64,000 nucleotides of DNA from Breviolum minutum Mf 1.05b.01 (Eukaryota; Sar; Dinophyceae; Suessiales; Symbiodiniaceae). The stretch spans positions 146,198 to 210,197 of the forward strand of contig DF239412.1 of the NCBI GenBank assembly GCA_000507305.1. Direction: 5' to 3'. The translations under genes were made by a program, and so were the position numbers. The notes beneath the pieces were generated by a model, which saw nothing but the letters and a program-made list of their open reading frames with translations, did not search any database and had not been told where the DNA came from. Below are positions 25,075-34,151 of this stretch, piece by piece (the stretch's first letter is position 1; each line of letters begins with the position of its first letter).

Positions 25075-26345
25075 CGTGGCACCCTCAAAGTCAGGATTGG
25101 CATCTTCACGACTTTTCGGGTCTAAAAGACTCCGCACGCTCTCCACCTGGACGGTCAACGCTGACAGCGGGGGTTGGAGCCCTTCCTCCCCCGTTGGGAC
25201 AGCGTGGATGTCGACCAGGCGTGGACAACAAATGCCTCTTCGGAAGTCAAAAAGTTGGGGACCTCAGTTCTTGGGCGGCCGACTTTGATCCACCCAAGTT
25301 GATCATCTGTTTGTTTTTCCCCGATGAGCATTTGAGGAAAACATAACCAGGATCCAATATCCAAGTAACACTCAAACAAATCTCAAATCCTGCAGGCTGA
25401 GTGTAACACCGCACGGATCTGAGCTTCAGTGTTCAACCTTGAAATTGGAAACAAGTGATTTTTCTGATTTGGTTAAAGGCGGATGGATCCGATTCTAATG
25501 AGACTTTTTCGGACACTGGGAACCCGGAACGTGAAGGTCCTTCGTCTCACCGAAGGGGTACCCTACATGTCGAAAAGCTATGGGCAACCCAATCCATTGA
25601 CTGAATTCTCACTGTGGCGAGTCAGATGTTCGGATTTGTTGAACCAAGTTCTGGCACTTCAAACCTCAAACCTTCAACCGATGTCTTCGTCATCATTTTC
25701 AGCTCAAAACCCCGCAATCCACACCTCCACTTCAACCAATTGCTCTTGTAAAGCACCCACCTCTACCCGGTGGCATTCCTACAGATTGAGGCCATGAAAC
25801 GGGATGGTGGTGAGATGAATGTCGATGGATGCTAAGGTGCAGGACAGATGCTGCCAGATTCATGGTTGGGGACATCACCTCAGCTTTATTCGCATCCTGA
25901 CCTATGACCAATGACTTCAGATGCAGGCATTTCTTGGATCGACGTACATCATCAAAGTGGCGTTGCACATATCTACCAAAATGTCCCTTTATGTAATACT
26001 GAATAAATGATAGATGTGTCAACATATGTGAACCGATAAATTCAAATAATATATACCAGCACCTTCCAAGGGGTGCCAATGAAACCCTAAGGGATGGTAA
26101 ATTGGCACCCTTTAGGAACCATTTGGCACCCTTTGGAAGGTCTAGGTATATATATATATATATATATACACTTGTTACCAAGGTTCTACCTTTTACCTGG
26201 AACAGGCTTCTTTTTGTTGGTCTCATAAACTTGGGCAAGAAACAATGCGTTTGGTGTCAATGTTGAAGAAGCAGTTGACACCAAACCTGAGAAAATCTTC
26301 AGCGTCGTGGGGTCAGCTGCACTGTCAAAGCGGAAATCAATCGAG
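25075..26345 (-). CDS. unidentified protein, 5' exons
   Basis: Three minus-strand exons read well. They are 26310-26180 (DPTTLKIFSGLVSTASSTLT, then LFLAQVYETNKKKPVPG, ending at a GT), 26000-25790 (GRYVQRHFDDVRRSKKCLHL) and 25265-25075 (FDFRRGICCPRLVDIHAVPT, then VQVESVRSLLDPKSREDA). They most likely form one gene with the exons at 22.0-24.9 kb. No domain is recognised. The first exon lies about 310 bp downstream of the prolyl-hydroxylase stop. Confidence 0.45.
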
Positions 26346-26623
26346 GCATATCACTTTCAATTATTCAGCAATTATATAGGGTGGAAGTGTTCAGGAATAA
26401 TTGTTACCAAAATATCTTATAGATGTATTCATAACTATATAGAACTCAAATAAGATATTCGGGTGTCATTATATATACTACCCAAACACTGCACTATTAT
26501 AAGGGAAATCCCTCAAAATCACCATACATTTGCATTGTTTGATCCCCCCAAAGTGGGTAATTCAATGACCCCTGATATTTCAAAACCATATGGTTCCTGC
26601 AAAATTGGAGGCTTCTTGAGACA

Positions 26624-29080
26624 TCAAGAGCTGGACTTCACTCCCACGGTTGGTGGCCGTCCAGCATGAACCATGCGGCTGTCCTCCCAAACAATGCACT
26701 TGGTGGTTGAACCAACCCATTTGACAAATATGCTTGTAAAATTGGATCATTTCCCCAAAATCGGGATGAACATAAAAAAATGTGGTGAAACCACCGCCTA
26801 GAGCTAGTGCATCTGTAACAGCCTTGTCTACTTAGTGAGTTCGCAAGATCATGCAAAATCCACATCCTTTTCCCTCCCAAAGCTGTCAACTGTCAACTGC
26901 CAGACTGCGGACTCAGAAATCTTGCAAGTTACCGTTGATGCTTCAGAGATCCGGTAAACTCACCAGTTGATATGGAGATTTCGAATTATTTACAGGGTTT
27001 TAGCCCCATCACAGGTGGTTGTCAACGGGATTTCCTTCCATCAACTGATGCAGTAACTGATGGCTGGCACGCCTCCTTCCCATCCGGCTGTGCATTTGGC
27101 CACATCACCGCACAGCCTGCGTGTTTGACAAGTAATGCATTTAGAATGATATATATATATACACACATATAGCGATACAATAATGGTTCCTGAATAATTT
27201 GATCATTAATCATATCATCTCCCTTTATCTCCCTTTTGTTCGGTTCTCTCTTAAAACTTACCCATTCTTAAAAAGCCTAGGTGCATTGCACCGAAATACA
27301 AAACCCCGAGGCATTCTTCCAATCTCAACCCTTCTTCTCAGGCGCGGAAGAAAGCACCTGTTCTCGGAACAAAACTGAAGCCAAGGTGAGGGAAATAGGT
27401 ATCGCCCTGGTGCAGAAGCAAATGTGTCAACTGATTTTGGGGGGGCATGCTCTACAGTACCCCCCTATAGTGCCCCCTATAGGAATCGCATACAATCGCT
27501 TGTAGCTGGAATTATTGTTATCTTCACATCGGAAATATATCTATCTAGATACATATTCAATTATAGGATCCATTGATCCATCCATTTCTTCCAGTCAGCT
27601 TTGTTAGTTGATCCTGGAGTGTGTAATATCCAATTCCAAGTCTCATCTCGGACTCCCGACCCCAGAATTGTCTGGAAGCTCATTCAAGTAAAGAAAGATG
27701 GTGATGGGTCGAAACTTCCCATCCTCCGTCAGAGACTTGCAATATATGTTTATGTGTGTATATATAAACATATATATATATATATATGTGTGTGTGTGTA
27801 GTAAAAAAATCATACATACCCTTTTAAAAAAAACATGGGCTGTTCTGTTGTACGAAATCTTCGGAGTGGAAAAAAAAACACGCCTGGTTTGATGCATCTT
27901 GGGAACAACAAAAACAGGTTTGTGTAACAAAAGCAACCAAAATAACCAAACGACTCCGAGGCTGCAACATGATGTACAGTAAATTCCTGGCCCGGCCTTG
28001 GATGGTTTCAAGATATGGTAAGTGGGGGGGCTTCCCAAATCCAAGGTGGGATGCACAAGTAGAACAAGTGGGTTGAAAGAATTGCATCCATAGACATTTT
28101 AGCTGAATTCATAGACTCTTAGACGTGTCGTTTTCTTATAGAAATATGTGATTTAATAGAAATTGATAAGCTGCAAAGTCGAAACTTCCACTCATCCAGG
28201 TTTAGAACCCTCCATCCAGTCTTGAAATTTATGCATCCCATAAATCCTGTATTGAGAACCATGGTGGCAGCAGAACCCTTCTGAGTGTTTGCAGTATACA
28301 TGTCTACTTGGCAACCCCCGGGGAGCGCACAGCGAGCACCGAGAACCAGGCTCGTAGCGCACAACGACCAGTCTTTCTAGGGTCTCAATGGGCAGCTTGG
28401 CAAGCCTCAGCATTGAAGGGTTTTTTTTGCGGCACGGTGGTTGTGATGCCTTCCATGTCTCTGAGAGAAGAGGCTGTGCCAATCTCTGCTCAATTCGATG
28501 CACGATGGCTGTTTGCGCAGGACCTCAGGATGCCACAAGTTAGTATTGAATCTCTACGATGGCTCTAGCACTTTACGTTAATTCTACTCTTCCTGCATTC
28601 ATTGCTTTTGTGTTTTCCTATGTGTTGTATATGCATCATATCATCTCTTGGGGATACTCTTGGCTTCCCCAGTATATCGAGATCTTCTCAGTAAATGTGT
28701 GACCTTCGGACGATGTAGTGCTGAATGCCTCTACTAGTTGTCCTTCAAATATATAGCCAAAAGCCACAAACTCATAAACCATCATAAACCAAATCTTGTC
28801 CTGGAATACATCTAGGAACCAACCCTCCAAGTTTCCAAAAAGAAAAAAAAACACTTTCAGATCCACACGCAATGGACAGGAGCTCGAAGTTCGAGTCCTC
28901 AAGTTGCTCAAACCAAAATGAAACACCATTTTGACAGTTCCGCAACGACACCAGTCACATCCAATCCACACCTTGAAACGCCTCCGCTGATTCTGAGATG
29001 CAAGCTGTGCTTCAGTGGTGGCTACGCTATCGGTTTTTCCTGCTGCAGGATCTGCAAACTTCCCAACCTGCTGGAGGTTG
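26624..29080 (-). CDS. prolyl 4-hydroxylase-type 2OG-Fe(II) oxygenase
   Basis: P4H enzymes hydroxylate proline using Fe(II) and 2-oxoglutarate. The catalytic domain can be joined from small minus-strand exons: about 29080-28950 (LASQNQRRRF), 28910-28855 (NLRTRTSSSCPLRVDL), 28540-28355 (VHRIEQRLAQ...VVVRYEPG), a micro-exon near 27990-27970 (EFTVHH), 27720-27655 (DGKFRPITIFLYLNELPDN), 27420-27350 (GDTYFPHLGFSFVPRT), 27140-27055 (CAVMWPNAQPDGKEACQPS), 26920-26835 (ISESAVWQLTVDSFGREKD) and 26690-26624 (DSRMVHAGRPPTVGVK, stop at 26624-26626). The joined domain has the HHD iron motif, the GGxT strand, the distal His and the Lys-bearing GVK. Four introns read as GT-AG. A family-A element fills the intron at 26.93-27.05 kb and a family-B element the next. 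The N-terminus is uncertain. Confidence 0.75.
26698..26801. repeat. family-B repeat (copy 6), inside a P4H intron
   Basis: TTGGTGGTTGAACCAACCC to AAACCACCGCC. It makes up most of the intron between the last two P4H exons. Confidence 0.7.
26933..27046. mobile_element. family-A MITE (copy 5), filling a P4H intron
   Basis: The ends are CGTTGATGCTTCAG and CCATCAACTGATG (degenerate), with CACCAGTTGAT and GGGTTTTAGCCCCATC inside. The neighbouring P4H exons lie within about 10-15 bp of either end, so the element is nearly the whole intron. Confidence 0.75.
27765..27800. repeat. TA/TG microsatellite
   Basis: A TATATA run followed by TGTGTG in a P4H intron. Confidence 0.75.
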
Positions 29081-29239
29081 GAAGATATCCAGATATTGTA
29101 AGGCAGCCAGAAAAGGTCTCGGGCCCATGGATTCATAAGCATCTTTTTTCTACGTTCATAAGGAACAGAATAAAGAAAGTAGAATAAAGAAAGTATATCA
29201 GTATCTCATAGTATCTCGAAAAATCTCGATCTCAATGTC

Positions 29240-30005
29240 TCTGATTGAAGTTATGAGATGTTACGAGCACCAATGGGCAATACAATGACCAACTTCCGCT
29301 TGACCCTGAGCTTGGTACAAGCGAGCGGATCCATCCACCTTCTGCAAGATCACAAAGGTGTCTACACCTCACAAAGCACATTTTTACACATTTCCAGCCC
29401 TCAAAAAATGCTTCCTCACTGCCGCCATGCCAACGACGCTGCACGAGCTTTCACTATTTCATGTAGCTGGCTGGCAGCAGCTTTTTTTTTTCTCCACCTA
29501 TCCAGCTGCTTTTACTACCTTCACACCATGCTTTCGACATCGGTCCAGGGCCATCGCCACCTGCAGCTCGGCAGGACAACCATCAGGAGCCCCACAGATT
29601 TGAACAAAAGCAACGTCGGTTTTCAGAAGTTTAAGGCCACTGCACTGGCAGACGTGACTTCGTTCAAGGTGCCCACCAAAGATTGAGCAAACTCTTGCTC
29701 CGTTATCTCCTCAGACACTCAAAAAAAAACACTCACCATAAAGGACCATCATGGATTCCTGGTCATTTCAACGGTTTCCAAACCTTCCTTTGATCGTAAC
29801 AGGCAAGCTACCTATTTGTCAGATTTCATCCAAAGTTTTACCTATCATTTCATGTTGGTTTCAACCCACATTTCCAACGTTGAAGACCTCGTGTTTCATC
29901 TGAGAGCCGCTCCAGTGGGCCCTTGGTTGGTGTCAGTTGAAATAGGACACAATCCAAGGTTTGTCGCATGCCGGCGATTCGCCTCACAGTTTGATCATTG
30001 GCATG
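29240..30005 (-). CDS. unidentified protein, 3' exons
   Basis: The minus strand reads 30005-29860 (GMRQTLDCVLFQLTPTKGPL), 29640-29505 (VAFVQICGAPDGCPAELQVA then LDRCRKHGVKVVKAAG), 29480-29430 (LHEIVKARAASLAWRQ) and 29345-29265 (DGSARLYQAQGQAEVGHCIA, ending at a stop). All four have strong coding character and change frame. No family is recognised. They sit just upstream of the P4H catalytic exons on the same strand and could be a separate gene or part of a larger protein with it. Confidence 0.45.
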
Positions 30006-30108
30006 TGCTTTTTACCTATGTAAAATCTGTAAAAACCAAATGCTTGACATCTAACAATGAAAATAAACAAAACATTCCAAATCTTCATCCCAAATTTCTT
30101 GCTGTATA

Positions 30109-30203
30109 CACCCCGGAAGATTAACATGGAACACAGTAATGGAGGTTTGGAAGATCATTTTCCTTTCTGAATGGGTGATTTGTAGGTTCCATGTTAATCT
30201 TGT
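30109..30203. mobile_element. family-D element
   Basis: GGAAGATTAACATGGAAC pairs with GTTCCATGTTAATCTT. The centre is TGGAGGTTTGGAAGATCATT. It is nearly identical to the copy at 55377-55479. Confidence 0.75.
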
Positions 30204-32430
30204 AAGTCAAGTGACTTTGGATCGGGCAAGTCTTCCGAAACGTATTCCAAATCTTCTTCGCCAGGTGGAGTGCTGTAAGGCATCGTTGGCCTATCCTCAA
30301 ATTTACCAAGGCAGAGCTACCAAATACCCTCTGGTAAACTAACATAGCTGGCTGGAATATCCCCATTTTCAATAGGAAACACCTCTCAATTTTCCAGCCA
30401 GCTATGTTAGTTTACCAGGGTGTAAATTTTCAAGGACTTCTGCCAGGTCGTGCCCTTTCCCACCACTACTGCTACGGAAATTTTGTCGCGTTTTGCGTGC
30501 GTTTTCCAAAACTATTTTTGGGCCGAAATGGAAACTCTTTAAATGAATTTTGTTGGGCGTAAGGTTTTCCAACTTATTGGCTTTTTGGGAATATATGACA
30601 TCCAATTAACTCTGCAAATGGACGATTGACAAGGCACATAGAAATACATCCAAGGTAAATGGCCTTCTCGATCATTTCCTGAAGCACTACGTGGTAGGAA
30701 ACGATGAACACGTCCAGGGCCACGCAGCAAATGCGTACGGAAGCGAATGTCCTAAAAACCCATGGTTTCGGACAGGTGGCGCACATGACGAGGTGGTAAT
30801 CATTATCCATTCATTACCATGGCCAATCACCTTTGGATGCCTTTCATGCAGCTTCAGCTCACCAAATCTTGCAGTTTTCAATCGGTTTTTTTCATTTCCA
30901 AGACCTTCAGATGCCCTCCGCCTTGATGCCAAGCCCTTTAACTTGATGCCACCAAGGCTCCGCAAATTGATTTGCGATCACTTTGTCGTTGTGACGGGCA
31001 AAGAAGTCCTGGGCACTGAGAGAAGGCATCAGATATGTTTCAAAAGGGTTTTTTTTAATGTTGTTTGGGTGTGTTTAGATCGAAACATATATGAAACATC
31101 CATATACCAAAAGAACCCGACGAACTGATTAATGTAGATACGCTCCTAATCAAATCTTGAAATATTCAAGAGCGACAAACAGTAGACAAGAGCATCCACT
31201 AATGCACTATTGCCGTGAATCATGGCCGTGGCTTGACTGGCCATCCCTCCTTGACCTGTTGATTTTGGTTCCTGCTATGATCACTTCTGGTGCCACCCAA
31301 GGGACATCAAATACCTGAAACTCTGCAGCTGCATCAAAATATTCCCCAGTAGCAGTTCCAAACAAACCTGGCTTCTCCTGGGACATCACGTCACAACTTT
31401 TTTGGGGAAAAAACAAAACTCTCCCAGGATGGACAGACTCTACCTTCCATCGACTCAAGTCGCTGGGCCCCTTCACCTCCTCTGCACTGATTGCCACCCG
31501 AAGAAGACCATCCGCTTCCATCTGTGTCACTTCTCTTGCTGTAGCTGTCAAGGGCAAACGAGGGCCCAAGCCAGGCGTTAAGTGAATCCTCTCAAGGCAC
31601 AACGGAATTGGTTGGTTGGCAACGGTTGGGTTGAGATCTGTCAATGGTAGATGCATATGAAGCCGGGCTCCTGGAGTGAACTACTGGTTCATGATTAGGC
31701 CGTGCCTGGGTTCCCCAAGTTGAAAAATCTGTTTTTTTTTCTTGCCTTTTTTGCATATTCGCTTCCCAACAACAAGTAGTAGGTCCTAAGACAAACCTAC
31801 TGTGTTTACAATCTGTGTAAGTTAAACATCTGCCTCAATGGCCGTTCCATATTCTTCCGCGCGCTTCGGATGCCACAGGTCCTCACCAAACAAGACCATC
31901 CCGGATAGGCTGGACAAGGTGCTTTTAACGTTCCCTAAAGGAACCCTAAGGGATGGAAGTACCCAATGTCCCAACAGTGGTTCCTTTCTTGAAGCCAAGG
32001 TACGTCATCATCAGAGAAGAAAACCCAAGGTTGATCTGTACCAATGTGTCGCTTGAGGCTCTCCTATACAGGTGGGCCGCTACCGGAGTGGATTCCAACA
32101 AGTTGTGTCAAACATGGTCTGCTATGCATCATTTGCAGTCCCTCAAACGTGCATAGTGTTGGAATTGGGAACGTCGACCACGCAACTGCGGCATAGCATG
32201 AAGAACGCCCCTGCCAAGTGCAAAGGCACACCAAACTTCGAGACAAGTCAACCCAGCGTACTGAACCTTGCGGCTGCTTTCCATTTCCAACTATATTTTC
32301 CTGCCTCTCTTGGAACTCTTCTAGAACTGCTTGTGCTTTCTCTGCCACGGCATAGCTTCCATCTGATACAGTTTCTTCGGCAGACCAACTTACCAATAAA
32401 GGCACTCGCCATGTTTGCTCCTCCACAGAA
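30200..32430 (-). CDS. unidentified protein, central exons
   Basis: Minus-strand exons are 32426-32280 (SAEETVSDGSYAVAEKAQAV), 31950-31845 (TLSSLSGMVLFGEDLWHPKR), 31680-31290 (a long exon with CLERIHLTPGLGPRLPLT and AAAEFQVFDVPWVAPEVI), 31025-30910 (QDFFARHNDKVIANQFAEPW), 30750-30655 (ICCVALDVFIVSYHVVLQEM) and 30290-30200 (MPYSTPPGEEDLEYVSEDLP). The 31.3-31.7 kb exon is over 120 residues and clearly coding. No domain is recognised. Together with the exons at 29.2-30.0 and 32.7-32.9 kb this is probably one gene of more than 500 residues. Confidence 0.5.
30325..30424. mobile_element. family-C MITE, near-perfect palindrome
   Basis: TACCCTCTGGTAAACTAACA and TGTTAGTTTACCAGGGTGTA are inverted. The arms continue through AGCTGGCTGGAA and TTCCAGCCAGCT, about 30 bp per arm. 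This is the best-preserved copy. Confidence 0.85.
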
Positions 32431-32520
32431 TGTAGCAGTCCTCAATCAACAACGGCTTCATACATCTTCATGCCATTTCATCAAACCCTCTTTTCTAGGA
32501 TCACCTTTGAAACACGACTG

Positions 32521-32695
32521 GGGGGTGGTTGCAACATATTTGAAAGATATTCTATAGTCAAATTGGATCATCTCCCCATGTAAGGTAAAAGATCAACCAC
32601 CACCCAGTTTATTATCGGAGATACCCTCCCTGAAACTAACAGTTCGCACCTAAAAATGGTGGTTTCTGATAGGAATATCCTTTTCAAGGGGATGA
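32521..32695. repeat. composite family-B plus family-C repeat
   Basis: Family-B (32521-32608) is followed by a short linker (TTATTATCGGAGAT) and a family-C end (32620-32695). The same composite with the same linker occurs at 23217-23395. Confidence 0.65.
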
Positions 32696-32724
32696 AAATA
32701 TATATTTATAATCATATAAATATG

Positions 32725-32890
32725 AAACATCATACATCTGCCGTGGTCAACCATCCCAAGGGAGATCCCAAGTATCGTCGTAGTCGTTCCACTCGACTCA
32801 AATCTGAGGACGCGAAATGGGCAGCCAGCAGGCCTCGATATTGGATGACATCCACGGGTGGATCCAGATTGGGTTGAGGAAATTCCCGGA
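32725..32890 (-). CDS. unidentified exon
   Basis: A 55-residue open minus-strand segment reads PNLDPPVDVIQYRGLLAAHF and then LSRVERLRRYLGSPLGWL. The amphipathic pattern and lack of repeats make it a likely exon. It is probably the first known exon of the unidentified gene at 29.2-32.4 kb, or a late exon of the COMT fusion gene upstream. Confidence 0.45.
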
Positions 32891-32989
32891 TTCAAAGTGG
32901 GAAAAAGTTGGCAGTTTTTGACATGTTTTTGACATGTTTTTTGTGGAACAAGTTGAATTTTTTCATGTTTTTTTCGCATTGAGAGGCGG

Positions 32990-33470
32990 TAAGTCATTGC
33001 TCAAAATGCGCTTACAAAAGTGAAAAACTGCATTCACCGAAACATGCCACATATTCACAGTAACCAGTGCCTATTAGGCGCGGCCGAACCATGTGTCATC
33101 TGCCCTCAGTGCATGTAGGATGTCAACTTCGATATCTCATTGCCCTGTGACGTGTATGCGTCACAATTGGGCTTGGCTGTGGGGCAAAGAATGGTGCTTA
33201 ACATGCGCGGTTTACAGTTTCAATCTGGTTGCACGCCAAGAAACTTTGAAAAGCGGCATGTTCAACGTATTTCAAGGGCTACTCGGCTACTCAAGATGAG
33301 GCGCCAGTAAAGCTGGCTTGAGCCAACCGGCAGGAAACGATGGTGAGATACTAAAAGGCTAATACAAATCCAATCATCTCCATCATCAAAAACCAAAAAC
33401 CTTATAGGAATCCAAGGGCACCCCCCCCAAATGCCATGCCACCACCCCCTAAGAAATTCTTAACCATCAT
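32990..33470. other. no supported gene
   Basis: There are short frames on both strands only, including a poly-C (CACCCCCCCC) run near 33420. Nothing reads as an exon. Confidence 0.4.
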
Positions 33471-33479
33471 CATCCCTTA

Positions 33480-33870
33480 ATACGGCCATATTTCATGGAG
33501 GGGTAGCTGGCATTACTCAATTCCACTCCCCAATGCCCCTGAGGTCTCCACTCTTCTGGGCTTAAAAATTGTGGCACTGCCACCATTCGTGGGTCTTCAT
33601 GTACCACAAAGCTTCTTAATCCCGTTGGTGCCAAGGTTTTGGAATCCACTGGTGGCCTCAGCTGGGGATTTCTCGACATCGGCCATCAGCTGCAACGATG
33701 CTTCAAAACCGGGGAGTGTGGGGGAAGAATGTGTGCCCCAAAAACCCGCAGGAATTTCGCTGCTTCATGCTGCTTCAACGTGTCTTTTACGTTCCTTTTT
33801 TTTTGCTTCCCTCCAGCTGCCGCCGCATTTTTTCGGAGCTGCTCCAGTTCCTCCATGGAGACTTCCTGAC
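33480..33870 (-). CDS. exons with a P4H-like start; possible 3' extension of PPR-COMT
   Basis: Three minus-strand pieces are seen. The first is 33860-33740 (MEELEQLRKNAAAAGGKQKK, charged). The second is 33715-33600 (FEASLQLMADVEKSPAEATS). The third is 33620-33540 (FVVHEDPRMVAVPQFLSPEE), which resembles the opening strand and FLSxEEC helix of prolyl 4-hydroxylase domains. The first piece follows an AG and can be joined to the LLEMLQSAQ end of the COMT exon upstream. Whether these belong to the COMT gene, to a P4H gene reaching to 26.6 kb, or to neither needs transcript data. Confidence 0.4.
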
Positions 33871-34151
33871 CAAGTCGGGGCCAAATTTACGTGCACTGAG
33901 CTCTGAAATTTTGAGGGAAACACGAGTGAAACTGCCATGAAACTACCCCATAGATCTCTATAGTGGTAAAGGTTTAGCTTAGCACACACGGGTGACAGGT
34001 ACTTTAACATGTTTAAGCCCCCTTCTCTGGTCCCACAGTGTCGGTAACCATAAAAACGAGGCCAAATGAGTGTGCAAATAAGATCGAGGTTTGTTTCAAG
34101 AAGAAACATAGAACCTCCTCCCTCCCAAGAAAAAGCATCAGAACAACCATT

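Noticed and set aside
25483-25797. Plus-strand ORF of 104 residues
   Set aside because: The composition is uneven, no motif is seen, and the surrounding convincing exons are on the minus strand.
33312-33325. CTTGAGCCAA, reverse complement of the spliced-leader 3' end
   Set aside because: Ten bases only, not followed by AATGGCTACGG; treated as chance.
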